A DNA stretch of 64,000 nucleotides from CAIXSC01 sp046349915 (GTDB lineage Bacteria; Planctomycetota; Planctomycetia; Pirellulales; Pirellulaceae): contig JAXMBL010000003.1 in assembly GCA_046349915.1 (NCBI GenBank), positions 1,674,001-1,738,000 on the forward strand. The letters are read 5' to 3'. Both the position numbers and the translations under genes were made by a program. The notes under the pieces were generated by a model. It did not search any database, had not been told where the DNA came from, and was given only the letters and a program-made list of their open reading frames with translations. Below are positions 7,732 to 17,475 of this stretch, in pieces (position 1 is the first letter of the stretch; every line of letters begins with the position of its first letter).

Positions 7732-9162
7732 CTAGGCGAGAATCTCGTTAATTACTCGAGCCGGTCGGCCATCCGTCAGACGCTGCTGTTGGCCGTTGTG
7801 ATGATAGACCAACTGCGTATGGTCGAGCCCGAACAGTTTCAGCAGGGTCGCCTGATAGTCGTTCGGAGAGACCACCTGAGTGACTGCTTTGTGGCCGAAC
7901 TCGTCCGTTTCGCCATAAGTCATTCCGGGACGAATGCCGCCGCCTGCCAGCCAAGTGCTGAACCCTTGTCCGTTGTGATCTCGCCCCACCGAATCTCCCG
8001 AACCTTCCACGACGGGCAAGCGTCCAATCTCGCCGCCCCAGTGGACGAGTGTGGTGTCCAGTAGCCCTCGTTGCTTCAGGTCCTTGACCAACGCCGCCGC
8101 CGGCTTGTCGGTTCGCTGGCAAATGGCGGGTAAGGTTCCGCGGATGTTCTGATGATTATCCCAAGGTTGACCTCCCAAGAACAACTGCACGAAACGCACG
8201 CCGCGCTCCACGAGCCGACGGGCGATCAGACAGCGAGTGCCGTACTCTTGAGTGGCGGGTTGATCAATTCCATACAACCGGTGAGTGGCCGCGGTTTCGC
8301 CCGAGATATCGAGCGCTTCCTTCGCGGCGGTTTGCATGGCCGCCGCCAGTTCGTAGCTCGCGATTCTCGCCTCCAGATCGGCTTCGCCGGGATGACGCTC
8401 CAAATGAGCTCGATTAAGTCGCCCGAGTAGGTCGAGGTTTTGCCGTTGAGGCTCGCCGCGCAATTGCGGCGGCGCGTCCAGATTCAAAATTCGCGGTTCT
8501 TTGGGCCGTAGAACCGTCCCTTGGTAAAGCGGCGGCATCCAGCCGCTGGACCAATTATGCACGCCGTCGACCGGATGGCCGCCTGGATCGACCAGCACCA
8601 TGTAGGCCGGCAGATTCTGCGACTCGCTGCCAAGCGCGTACGTTAGCCACGACCCCATCGTCGGGCGACCTGTCACCGCCGGTAAACCGCTATGAAAGTA
8701 GCGGATCGAAACCTCGTGCCCGTTATGCCCCGTATGCATCGACCGAATCAAGCAAATGTCGTCCACGATCCCCGCGAGTTCCGGCAGCAATTCCGAAATC
8801 TCCGTGCCGCATTGCCCGTGCCGCGCGAACTTCCAGGGACTTCCCAGCAGTTTCTTGCTGGCGCGATTCACAAAACTGAAGACCACCTCGCCCGGATAAT
8901 CGCTGCCGCTGCGTTTCGTCAACTCGGGTTTGGGATCCGTCAAATCGACGTGAGAGGGGCCGCCATGCATGAACAGCGAAATCATGGCGGTCGCGCGGGC
9001 GGGGAGCGGCGGCGACTTGGGCTTCAGATCAAAGACGGGCCTCTGTTGAGGAACCTTGCCCGGCGACGCCAAGAGACGATCCTGTTGCAGTAGCCAAGCC
9101 AGCGCGACAGCGCCGACGCCCATGGCGTTTTCCTGAAGAAATTTTCGGCGGGAATCAAACAT
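7732..9162 (-). CDS. DUF1501 domain protein
   Basis: Exported protein of 476 residues of the DUF1501 family, a sulfatase/alkaline phosphatase-superfamily fold greatly expanded in planctomycetes. The ATG at 9162 (MFDSRRKFLQENAMGVGAV) is chosen because GGGAGG lies about 8 bases upstream. The amino end has an Arg-rich n-region and a hydrophobic stretch, as in Tat-type signals of this family. Family signatures are visible: SLFMHGGPSHVDLTDPKPEL, RSMHTGHNGH, GVRFVQLFLGGQPWDNHQN, and near the end GGGIRPGMTYGETDEFG. It lies 73 bp downstream of the DUF1553 protein gene, the standard pairing in these genomes. The biochemical role is not established. Confidence 0.9.
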   Translation of the reverse strand: MFDSRRKFLQENAMGVGAVALAWLLQQDRLLASPGKVPQQRPVFDLKPKSPPLPARATAMISLFMHGGPSHVDLTDPKPELTKRSGSDYPGEVVFSFVNRASKKLLGSPWKFARHGQCGTEISELLPELAGIVDDICLIRSMHTGHNGHEVSIRYFHSGLPAVTGRPTMGSWLTYALGSESQNLPAYMVLVDPGGHPVDGVHNWSSGWMPPLYQGTVLRPKEPRILNLDAPPQLRGEPQRQNLDLLGRLNRAHLERHPGEADLEARIASYELAAAMQTAAKEALDISGETAATHRLYGIDQPATQEYGTRCLIARRLVERGVRFVQLFLGGQPWDNHQNIRGTLPAICQRTDKPAAALVKDLKQRGLLDTTLVHWGGEIGRLPVVEGSGDSVGRDHNGQGFSTWLAGGGIRPGMTYGETDEFGHKAVTQVVSPNDYQATLLKLFGLDHTQLVYHHNGQQQRLTDGRPARVINEILA

Positions 9163-9235
9163 GTTGGGCATCCTCCCTTGGCACGCTTCTCGGTCGCTGA
9201 TCACGGGCTGGCGCTGATCTCGGGCTGGCGCTGTT

Positions 9236-12200
9236 TTAATCCACGTACAGGAATTCGTTTGAGGTGAGTAGCGCCTGACACACATTGACAATCGCTTGCA
9301 ACTCGGCCGCCACCGACTCGCCCGTGGCTGCATGCAGTATCGGCGCTTGGTTCGCCACATGTTCCAACGCCCAAGCTAACTCCAGGTCGTTGGGAGAGCG
9401 GCCATACGCGAGTCTCCAAGCTTGCACCAGCGTTCGCCACGCGGCGGGCGGGCGAGGACCTGCAAACTCTTTCTCCGATGCGAATGACAAGATTGCCGCG
9501 GGAACCTCGCCGACGGCAGTCGCCTTGAGCGTCACCGTCACAGGCCAGGAATACGAATCAGACGACTCGGCGGTCCGGCAGTCGACCACGAAGTCGATCG
9601 CGTCCCCGGCTTCCACGGGGATCTCGTTGACCACGGTCTCGGCCTGCTGCTGAAACACACTCCACTCGCCCACCTTACCCACTCGGTTCGAGACGACTCG
9701 CCCACGCACGCCATCTCCGGGGCTTTGTGGGTGAGCCAGGGTTCCTTTAACCGACACCATCCCAGCTCGAGGCGCCGTCCAGCGCCGAATGGCGGCAAAT
9801 GCTTCTCCATGACCCGGATGTCCGCCATGAGCATTCAACAACACCCAGCCGATTTTCGCATCGGGAAGTGATGAGCCGCCTTGCCATTGTCCACCCGTCC
9901 AATGCGATAACGCCTCGAATCGCGCAACTCGCTGAGTCGCCTCGGTGAACTCGCCATACCCATAGCGCCACACGGGCGGCCGCCGCAGTGCTTCGACTCG
10001 ATCCGCCAACTGTCGAGTTTCGGTCGAGTACGTTGGCGGGGCGAAAGAACCGGCCTCGAGTCGCGCCCGTTTCGCTAATGACTCGGCCTGTCGCAGCACA
10101 AATTCGCCATTCATCAGCATGAGCGATTGCGTGGCCACCGTCGACGTCGGACGCCGCTCGCAGTTCGTCTCCATCACGGGCGCGTCGAAAGCTGTCAGCA
10201 ATGCCACCGGCTGACTTCGGCGAGCCAGTAGATAGATGCTGCGTCGGGGCTCGCCTTCCGCCACCACCACCTGCCCCACTTCATCCTCCTTCACTGGCGC
10301 CGCCGGGCCAAACATCCGCTGACTCAATTCACCTGTCGCGAAGAGCATGCGATCGCGTATTTGCTCGGCATCCAGTCGTCGCACGGAAGCTCGAGCCCAG
10401 AGACGGTTATCTTGGTCGTTCCCTTGAGCCGCATCGTTGCGTGACGATTGCCGATAAACGGCGGAGGTCATCAAGAGCCGATGCATCGACTTCCAACTCC
10501 ATTGGCGTTCAAACCATTCGAGAGCGAGCCAATCCAGCAGCGCGGGGTGAGTGGGGCGTTCACCCAACATGCCGAGATCGCCGGCCGTCCCCACAAAACC
10601 GCGGCCAAAATGGTGTTGCCAGAGTCGATTGGCAAGTACGCGACCGAACAGCGGATGATTTCCTTGAGTCAGGTGTTTCGCGAATGCCGAGCGACGCCCC
10701 GATTTTCCCGCCGCCGCGGGGGACGCCGTCGCCGGACTTGTCGCGGCAGGCATCGGACTCGCCGCCAAAGAGATATCGAATCGCGAGCCGGGAGGCGAGG
10801 CGATCGTTAAGTCGCCCGGCGTCACTGCGTTCTTGGGTTGTCGATGGTCGCCTCGATGGAACACGAACGTGGTCGGAGGCGTTGGATTGGATTCGACCAA
10901 TGCATGCACGAAGTCTTCGACCGGCTTCTTCGCGCGAATCTCAGCGATCCGCTGATCGAATTTCTTTAATTCCTCGGCAGCCGCCGCATCGTACTGATAG
11001 AGTGTGCCCGGCGAGATGTTCACGCTGGGGTTCTCTTTCAACATCGCCGTCTGTTCGGGCGTGCGTTTATCGGCGGGCGTTTGATAGGCCATTCGCAGAG
11101 CGGGACGGCGGTCTTCTGGGAACTTCAGCAGTTCCTTTTCGAGCGCCGCCGCCAGATACTGAGCCTGTTTCTCGTTTTTCTCCGCTTGCACTCGCTGCGC
11201 TTCGGATTCGACTTGCGCTGCCTGCGCTCGATCCGCATCGGTGTAGAGAGAAACCAGTCGTTGCTGGGGGGCTCGCCAATTCTTCCAATCGAGGGCCGGT
11301 TCAAAGATGGCTCGCAGGCGGTAGTAGTCTGCCTGCGGAATGGGATCGTACCGGTGGTTATGGCATTGTGCACATTGCACGGTCAGCCCCAGTAACGAAG
11401 AGCTCACAATCTTCAATGTGTCGGCCATGACTTGGTTACGAGCCAGATCTTGATCGGGCGCTCCCGAGCCTGTTCCATCCGCTGCGAGTCGCAAAAAGCC
11501 AGTGGCGGTCAACCAGCGAATCTGTTCGGGCGTAAAGTTCGTGGTCGTCGCGCCGACCAGTTCATCGCCCGCCAGTTGCTCGAGAATAAACTGATCCACG
11601 GGCAAGTCCGTATTCAACGATCGGATGACGTAGTCGCGGTACTTATATACGTAGGGGCGTGGCGAATCCGTATTCGTATAGCCATCCGAGTCGGCATAGC
11701 CCGCGGCATCCAGCCAATGTCGTCCCCAACGCTCGCCATACCGTGGCGACGCGAGCATCCGATCGAGTCGCTGTTCGAAGGCGTCCGGTGCGTCACTGGC
11801 GACAAATTCATCGAGTTCTTCCGCGGTGGGGGGAAGTCCCGTGAGATCGAGTGACGCTCGTCGTAACAGCGCGGCCCGATCCGCTTCGTCGGCCAACGGC
11901 ACACTGGCGCTCTTGGCAATCGCTTCGATCTGCCAGTCGATGGCGGAGCGAGCCCAGGAGGACTTGGAGGCGTCGTCGGGGTGAAACGCGGGCTTGCTCA
12001 ACGGCTGAAAGGCCCAGAACTCGCGCTCTTCGGGCGTAATGCCGATCCCTTTGTCGATCAACTCGGGTTCGGGGCGAAGCGTCGGAGCGCCCGCTGCGAT
12101 CCAACGCTTCAGCGTGTCGATATCGGCTGCCGGCATCTTCTTCTCGCCCGGCGGCATCTCCCCATCTCGGACACGCTGGATCAGTAAGCTGTCGTCAGGC

Positions 12201-12496
12201 CGTCCCGGTATAATGGCCGCGCCCGATTCACCGCCTTTGCGAATCAGGCGAGCGAGACGGAGGTCCAACTCTCCCTGAAGTTCTTCCTCGCCGCCGTGGC
12301 AATCCAGGCAGTATGTCTTGAGCAAAGGGCGGACGTGATGTTCAAACGTGATTGCTTCGCCGCTGCCCTTCGCCGCCGACGTTGGCGGATCAGGCGATTT
12401 CTCGGCGGCCTGCCCCATCGCGGTCGCTGCCCCGCTCAGCGAACCGGCGAACCCAAGGCTTATTGCTACTAACCACAAACGAAGTTGATGACGCAT
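9236..12496 (-). CDS. Cytochrome c/DUF1549/DUF1553 protein
   Basis: Large secreted protein of 1,086 residues. A GAGGA site 8 bases upstream supports ATG 12496, which also gives a clean signal peptide (RLWLVAISLGFAGSL). In order: a planctomycete cytochrome c domain with a haem site YCLDCHGGEEE near residue 75; DUF1549 from about 170 to 380, ending with a second C-x-x-C-H (VQCAQCHNHRYDPIP); a linker; and DUF1553 from about 600 to 850, with HPLFGRVLANRLWQHHFGRG and SAVYRQSS. The tail is a beta-rich extension, longer than in the shortest family members. It is followed by a DUF1501 gene; this pair is a hallmark of planctomycetes. A role in polysaccharide or redox processes in the periplasm has been suggested for the family but is unproven. 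Confidence 0.92.
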   Translation of the reverse strand: MRHQLRLWLVAISLGFAGSLSGAATAMGQAAEKSPDPPTSAAKGSGEAITFEHHVRPLLKTYCLDCHGGEEELQGELDLRLARLIRKGGESGAAIIPGRPDDSLLIQRVRDGEMPPGEKKMPAADIDTLKRWIAAGAPTLRPEPELIDKGIGITPEEREFWAFQPLSKPAFHPDDASKSSWARSAIDWQIEAIAKSASVPLADEADRAALLRRASLDLTGLPPTAEELDEFVASDAPDAFEQRLDRMLASPRYGERWGRHWLDAAGYADSDGYTNTDSPRPYVYKYRDYVIRSLNTDLPVDQFILEQLAGDELVGATTTNFTPEQIRWLTATGFLRLAADGTGSGAPDQDLARNQVMADTLKIVSSSLLGLTVQCAQCHNHRYDPIPQADYYRLRAIFEPALDWKNWRAPQQRLVSLYTDADRAQAAQVESEAQRVQAEKNEKQAQYLAAALEKELLKFPEDRRPALRMAYQTPADKRTPEQTAMLKENPSVNISPGTLYQYDAAAAEELKKFDQRIAEIRAKKPVEDFVHALVESNPTPPTTFVFHRGDHRQPKNAVTPGDLTIASPPGSRFDISLAASPMPAATSPATASPAAAGKSGRRSAFAKHLTQGNHPLFGRVLANRLWQHHFGRGFVGTAGDLGMLGERPTHPALLDWLALEWFERQWSWKSMHRLLMTSAVYRQSSRNDAAQGNDQDNRLWARASVRRLDAEQIRDRMLFATGELSQRMFGPAAPVKEDEVGQVVVAEGEPRRSIYLLARRSQPVALLTAFDAPVMETNCERRPTSTVATQSLMLMNGEFVLRQAESLAKRARLEAGSFAPPTYSTETRQLADRVEALRRPPVWRYGYGEFTEATQRVARFEALSHWTGGQWQGGSSLPDAKIGWVLLNAHGGHPGHGEAFAAIRRWTAPRAGMVSVKGTLAHPQSPGDGVRGRVVSNRVGKVGEWSVFQQQAETVVNEIPVEAGDAIDFVVDCRTAESSDSYSWPVTVTLKATAVGEVPAAILSFASEKEFAGPRPPAAWRTLVQAWRLAYGRSPNDLELAWALEHVANQAPILHAATGESVAAELQAIVNVCQALLTSNEFLYVD

Positions 12497-12665
12497 CCAA
12501 GGGGTCCTCAATCCTCAGGTAGACACTTTCAGGCAGGGGCTCATGGGCCAACTCATCCCTGGGCGGGCCGCTTAAACGCTAGCGATGTTTTGGGCGAGTA
12601 TTTTTTCGGGGGCGGGAAGTTTATTCTTCTCCAGATTCGGTTGTTGTGCAAGACAGCTAACTGCC

Positions 12666-15134
12666 CTAGAGCATGCTCATTCGTTTCCGGAGCAACCATT
12701 CGCCGGTAAGGAGCAAGAGGACCGCCAGCGGTGCGGGCCAGTGATTCCAGATGGGCTGGGGAGGAAGTGATTCAATCCGCACCTGTTGGCCCCGTGGTAG
12801 TTCGTCGGGCAACGAATCGGCCTCTGGCAAATCGAAGTAACGTCCGCCAGAAACGTGAGCGGCCTCGCGAAGCTCCTCGCGGTTGAGCGTGAGTCGCGAC
12901 TGCTCGTTCGCGGGCGCCACCACGGTAAAGCGAGTCGAGGGAGGGTCGGTCGATTCAGGAGCGACTAACCAGGCTCGGTAATTGCCTTCCGCGAGCGGTT
13001 CCAGCGAGGCCGCAAAGACGCCTCGCCGCACCGCGTCGCGTTGAAGCGTCACGGACCTGGCGCCAGCCTCATCACGCTGCAACATGAGCGTCACCCCATC
13101 GTCAGCGCTGGGCGCCGTGCGTTCATCCATGAAACGAACTCGCAATTCGACTCGGTCCTCCGTCTCATATCGCTCGCGATCCGCCGTGAGTTGAGCCAGT
13201 CGTCCGCCCGCCGCCAATCGGGAACGGCTGAGCCAGCGCAAGAGCTGCATCCAATAACGAGTGTAGGCGGCTTCACCATCGGCGGTTCGCGACCATCGCC
13301 AAGTCTCGTCGGTTAGTTGTGCAACGACCTTGCCGGCGCCCACGAATTGGACCGCAACTACTGGCAGCGGCGCTCCCGAAACCGTGGTGCGCGAGGGGTG
13401 TTCCAGCAACACGCGAGCGCCCGGTCGCAGATCGGGCGCCGAGCCCAGCCAGTACAATTCCGGCATCTTGCCCCATGCCGCGGCGTTTCGCTCCGGGGTG
13501 TCCTCGATCTGCATGGGCGGAGCGAGTTCTCCTAATGATGAAAGTCGCGGTTGGAAGGAATCGCTGATCACTCGTCCGGGAACCGGCAAGGTGGTTGTCG
13601 CCAAATCGATAGGCAACAGTTCGGCGAGCTTGGTGTGGCGGTAGGCCATGGGCGTGTAGCGGGGGCCAGTGCAGACAATCAAGCCGCCGCCGCGCTCCAA
13701 AACAAACGCCGCGAGATGTTCAAAGGCCGTCGCGCCCAACAACGTAGGATCCACATCGCCGAAAATCACCACGTCGTAGCGAAACAGATCGTCGCGATTC
13801 GCAGGGAAGGTTCTCGCCGCCGTCTCGTCCACGAGTGGGTAATCTGGGTCGCTCTCTTGCAGCACCGTCGTTAACTCGATCGCCCTTTCGCCCGTGCCCA
13901 CTCGCTTGAGCTGTCGTTGCAACATCGTCTTCAGGTAGCGATATTCGTAGCTGGGATAGGCTTGAACTAGCAGAACCTTGAGCGTCTCCTCGCGAACGGT
14001 TACGCGTCTCGCCAATCGGTTGTTCTCGGTGGTCGCTTCGCCAGCCAGCGATTCGACGACCATCGTCAGGGGATAGTCGCCTGGAGTCGTGGGGCGAAAT
14101 GCCAGCCGCACGGGGACGTTGCCGGGCTCCGCGGGGAGCAAGACCGCTTGCTCGGCGACCACCGTTCCGCGGTCTGAGCGGACTAACCGCGCCTTCACGG
14201 ACCGCCCGCCAAAACCAGTGACGAATAAGCGTGCCTCGAACGTTACAAGATCGCCGACAAACGCCACATCGTCGGCCAACAAGTCACTTAACCGGATGTC
14301 AATCGGCGCCCGCTCGCTTCCTACCCCGACGCAATAAAGCGGGATTTGGCGTCGGCGCGCTGCCGCCGCCCCCTCCGCTAAGGCTCGCCCCTCCGTCGTC
14401 ACGCCGTCGGTAAGCAAGACAATAGCGGCCGTCGGCCGGCCTCGCTGGAGTTGAAGAACATCGAGCACACACTGTCCCAAGCGGGTGGCGGGCTCTTCCG
14501 CACTCCACCCAGACAGCGAGACGAGATTCGCCTCGTTCTTGGTCTCGCTGGCTGGCTGATTCGAGTCTATCGCCGGTGGGTCATGAAGAGTGGACGAGTT
14601 GGTATTGTCGAGAGCGATGACGCGAGCCGTCCGGCCCACACGATATCCTTTCAGACGATAGCGACCTTGCAATCGTTTGAGATACCCTAGTCGAGGGTCA
14701 TCGAGCAATACGCGTACTTTGTCGAGTCGACTGAGGCTGTCCGAGACCCGCTGATTCGCCGGCTGATTGGCCTCGGCCGGACGCTGCTCATCACGCCGAT
14801 CCACGGTCGCCATGCTGGCCGAGTCGTCGATCAAGATCACCACGTCGGGTAAATCCGTGCGATGCTGATGACGCATCCACCCATAGCTCATCCAGAGGAC
14901 GATCGCGCATAGGGTGATGCGCAGCGTCGCCAGCAACACGCGGGGACCCTTGCCAGCGGGGCCTCGCTCGTTCGCATACAGGTAAGCGACGATTGCGGCG
15001 ATCACCAGCAAAATCGCGATCGTGCCCCAGACCGGCCACGGCCAAGAGTGCTCCCAAGCGGTCTCGAGTCCTTCTCCGAAGCCGAGGTCATTCCCAGGCG
15101 GGAGGCGAGCGTCCTTACCCACGCGGCCCCCCAT
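12666..15134 (-). CDS. Membrane protein with VWA and glutamine amidotransferase-like domains
   Basis: Membrane protein of about 822 residues. Two transmembrane helices come first (around WPVWGTIAILLVIAAIVAYL and LLATLRITLCAIVLW). A von Willebrand A domain follows with a MIDAS motif in VVILIDDSASMATV. The middle contains a class I glutamine amidotransferase-like segment (YDVVIFGDVDP, ERGGGLIVCTGPRYTPM) that lacks the usual nucleophile Cys. A final helix ends the protein (APLAVLLLLTGEWLLRKR). I prefer ATG 15134, which overlaps the preceding gene by 20 bp; ATG 15188 is an alternative with 18 more residues. It is the last of the MoxR-DUF58-BatA-VWA group. It probably works in the envelope with the MoxR ATPase; the target is unknown. 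Confidence 0.82.
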   Translation of the reverse strand: MGGRVGKDARLPPGNDLGFGEGLETAWEHSWPWPVWGTIAILLVIAAIVAYLYANERGPAGKGPRVLLATLRITLCAIVLWMSYGWMRHQHRTDLPDVVILIDDSASMATVDRRDEQRPAEANQPANQRVSDSLSRLDKVRVLLDDPRLGYLKRLQGRYRLKGYRVGRTARVIALDNTNSSTLHDPPAIDSNQPASETKNEANLVSLSGWSAEEPATRLGQCVLDVLQLQRGRPTAAIVLLTDGVTTEGRALAEGAAAARRRQIPLYCVGVGSERAPIDIRLSDLLADDVAFVGDLVTFEARLFVTGFGGRSVKARLVRSDRGTVVAEQAVLLPAEPGNVPVRLAFRPTTPGDYPLTMVVESLAGEATTENNRLARRVTVREETLKVLLVQAYPSYEYRYLKTMLQRQLKRVGTGERAIELTTVLQESDPDYPLVDETAARTFPANRDDLFRYDVVIFGDVDPTLLGATAFEHLAAFVLERGGGLIVCTGPRYTPMAYRHTKLAELLPIDLATTTLPVPGRVISDSFQPRLSSLGELAPPMQIEDTPERNAAAWGKMPELYWLGSAPDLRPGARVLLEHPSRTTVSGAPLPVVAVQFVGAGKVVAQLTDETWRWSRTADGEAAYTRYWMQLLRWLSRSRLAAGGRLAQLTADRERYETEDRVELRVRFMDERTAPSADDGVTLMLQRDEAGARSVTLQRDAVRRGVFAASLEPLAEGNYRAWLVAPESTDPPSTRFTVVAPANEQSRLTLNREELREAAHVSGGRYFDLPEADSLPDELPRGQQVRIESLPPQPIWNHWPAPLAVLLLLTGEWLLRKRMSML

Positions 15135-17475
15135 TTGCTTCCACCGTCGCTGTGCTTGCCACTCGCGTCCCCCCGAATCGGCTCTCATCTTCCGAGCCTG
15201 CCTGTCGCCGGAATTGCCCGCGATCGTCGCCGCGCCCCAGCCGCTGCGCTAGTAAGGACTCGCCGATCAATAGTCCTAGCACGACCATCAATAGGTGGCG
15301 AAAGAGCGATCTGCCCGAGGAAATGGCGGAGGGGCCCTGCTCGCGCGGCTCGGTCGCGGACGACTCCCGCCGCATGCTGGCCGGCAAGAGTGTTGGGTCG
15401 AGTCGCGTTAGGTCGCTTTCGCGAGTATCGAGGTTGACCGCGAATCTCTCCTCTTCATTTCCGCGGCGAGCGATGTACAGGCCTTGGGAAGCCGTCGCCA
15501 CGAAACTCCAACGTAAGTCATCGTTCGACCGTTCGACGGACGCTCGACGAGGAAGAGTCTCGCCCGTCTCGCCTTCATCGGGCGGAATGACCACCACTTC
15601 GGCGCCCGCCGACCCGCTTGTGAAGCGGCCCGCGAGTGGTTGGCCTACCAACGCGTTTCTCAAGTCCAATCGCCCCGCCAGCGACTCGCGCAACAACTGT
15701 TGAATCATCGGGGGAAAACTAGGCCAAGCGGCCCAAGCGGACCAGGGCGTCGGCGGTTGCGTGGTGGAAGATTGCGAGCGTGGCGACGCGGCGCTCGTAA
15801 TCAGCCAGACCTCGCCTCTTCCTCGCCGCTCGTGCACGATCCAGGGGTCGCCATTGTCGAATGCCAGTGCGACTTGCGCCGACTGGGGGGCGAAGAGCTT
15901 CGCGGGCAAGTAGCACCAGATGGGAGTCGACAGCAGTCCCGCTCGCTCTTGTCCGCGGAACGGCGCCGCCAAAGGATCACGGTAATCGAGCGGATCGATC
16001 GATCGCAGCCCCATGGCATTGGGGGCGCCAAGTTGCGCCGGGAGCAGTCGCAACGTTGAGCCATCGGTCTCCCGCCCGCCTTGTTCCTGGCCCCCTAGCT
16101 CCAGATTGTAGTTTTCCCCCTGGACTTGATCTCCGACAAAGATGGCAAGCCGGCCTCCGGGGGACACAAAATCGCGGAGCGCGGCGGCTTCCGCGGAGGT
16201 GAGCCTGCCGACGTTGCAGAGACAGATCAAGTCATACGCCGAAAGAGAGCGATCGAGCAAGGCGGATTCCGCGGCGACCTCGACCCGAATCGCTGCCTCG
16301 TCCCGCGGCGAAGGATTGAGTGCCAACGCCAAATACGCAGCCTCATCGAGCCGCCCCTCTACGCACAGAACACGCGCTCGATCTCGTACGGGAACACTCA
16401 GCCAGCGGCGGTTGTCCAGGGCCAAGCGGTCGCCGCGAATCGCGACGCTGACGATGCGGTCGCCGGGAGTCTCGAATCGCACATCGGCGACTGCCACGGC
16501 CTGCCCGCCAGCGGGAATGTCCAGCGAGCGTACGCCAAGTGGGCGGCCATCGACCTCGAATTCGACCGGCATGGCTCGCACATCGCTGGCGCCAAAATTA
16601 CGGATCTCAGCCTCTAGTCGCGAGCCGCGGCCGACCACGGCTAAGGAATCCGTCAATCGCAGGGACATAACCGCCAGATTGCCGTTATCTTCCCGCCCCA
16701 CATCGATCCACTCGGTCGTGGCCAGTTCCGCCAGCTTTTCCCAGGTCGACGCCATCTCAGGGACGACGGCGTTCTCCCAGCCCTGGCGCCCGAGGTCGGT
16801 GGCGAAGATGACTTGCGTTCGCTTCAAGCGGGGAAATCTCTGGCGAGCATCCGCGATGAGGCGTTCGATCAATGCCAGGGTCGCCCGGACATCCGCGCCG
16901 CCGTGCGAAATACGTAAGGACTGCAATTCATCGAGCGCCGCGTTTCGATCAAACGAAGGTTCGCCGATCGCCGCCCTGGGGCTGTCAGCGAGCAAAACAA
17001 TGGAGAAACCATCCCCCTGGGGTGCACGTTGCACGCGTTGCGCCAACGCTTCTCGAGCTTCGTCAAATGCCGTCCGTTCCCCCTGCGTTCCCAGCCGGTA
17101 GCCCATCGAGTACGAGACATCGATGACAAGCAAATGATGAGTCGATCCGGCATCGCCGCTCGCTGGCGTCAGTGCGGCTAAGCCCGTTAGCATAGGGTCG
17201 GCGAGCGCAACGGCGAGCGTCAGACAGATCAAGACTCTAAGCGCCAGCAACACCCACTGCTCGAACCAAAGCCGTTTCGCCTGTCGGCGCAAGGCCGCTA
17301 GCAAGAAAGGCATGGCTGCCCAAGCATGCTCTCGATACTGCCGACGGCTCCACAGGTGAATGGCGATGGGAATCAGGGCGGCGAGTCCCCAGGCCAGCAG
17401 GGGGAAGCTGGCAAAGGGGCTGAACGCCCAAAGCGGCATCGTCGACAACCATTCGCTCAGAGGGATCCCACTCAT
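15115..17475 (-). CDS. BatA-like membrane protein with VWA domain
   Basis: Protein of 786 residues. The amino end matches the aerotolerance-regulator BatA domain: a helix in FPLLAWGLAALIPIAIHLWS, the segment RRQAKRLWFEQWVLLALRVL and a second helix. A VWA domain follows, with MIDAS residues in LLVIDVSYSMGYR. A long beta-rich extracytoplasmic region comes next, including a second Gly-rich segment (DFVSPGGRLAIFVGD) that resembles a degenerate amidotransferase fold, and a helix near the carboxyl end (FRHLLMVVLGLLIGESLLAQ). It starts 4 bp inside the DUF58 gene and its end overlaps the next VWA gene, so translation is probably coupled. The function of Bat proteins outside Bacteroides is poorly known. 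Confidence 0.85.
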   Translation of the reverse strand: MSGIPLSEWLSTMPLWAFSPFASFPLLAWGLAALIPIAIHLWSRRQYREHAWAAMPFLLAALRRQAKRLWFEQWVLLALRVLICLTLAVALADPMLTGLAALTPASGDAGSTHHLLVIDVSYSMGYRLGTQGERTAFDEAREALAQRVQRAPQGDGFSIVLLADSPRAAIGEPSFDRNAALDELQSLRISHGGADVRATLALIERLIADARQRFPRLKRTQVIFATDLGRQGWENAVVPEMASTWEKLAELATTEWIDVGREDNGNLAVMSLRLTDSLAVVGRGSRLEAEIRNFGASDVRAMPVEFEVDGRPLGVRSLDIPAGGQAVAVADVRFETPGDRIVSVAIRGDRLALDNRRWLSVPVRDRARVLCVEGRLDEAAYLALALNPSPRDEAAIRVEVAAESALLDRSLSAYDLICLCNVGRLTSAEAAALRDFVSPGGRLAIFVGDQVQGENYNLELGGQEQGGRETDGSTLRLLPAQLGAPNAMGLRSIDPLDYRDPLAAPFRGQERAGLLSTPIWCYLPAKLFAPQSAQVALAFDNGDPWIVHERRGRGEVWLITSAASPRSQSSTTQPPTPWSAWAAWPSFPPMIQQLLRESLAGRLDLRNALVGQPLAGRFTSGSAGAEVVVIPPDEGETGETLPRRASVERSNDDLRWSFVATASQGLYIARRGNEEERFAVNLDTRESDLTRLDPTLLPASMRRESSATEPREQGPSAISSGRSLFRHLLMVVLGLLIGESLLAQRLGRGDDRGQFRRQAGSEDESRFGGTRVASTATVEANGGPRG

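Noticed and set aside
10201..11430. Open frame of 409 residues on the plus strand opposite the DUF1553 gene
   Set aside because: Antisense shadow, compositionally biased, with no domain.
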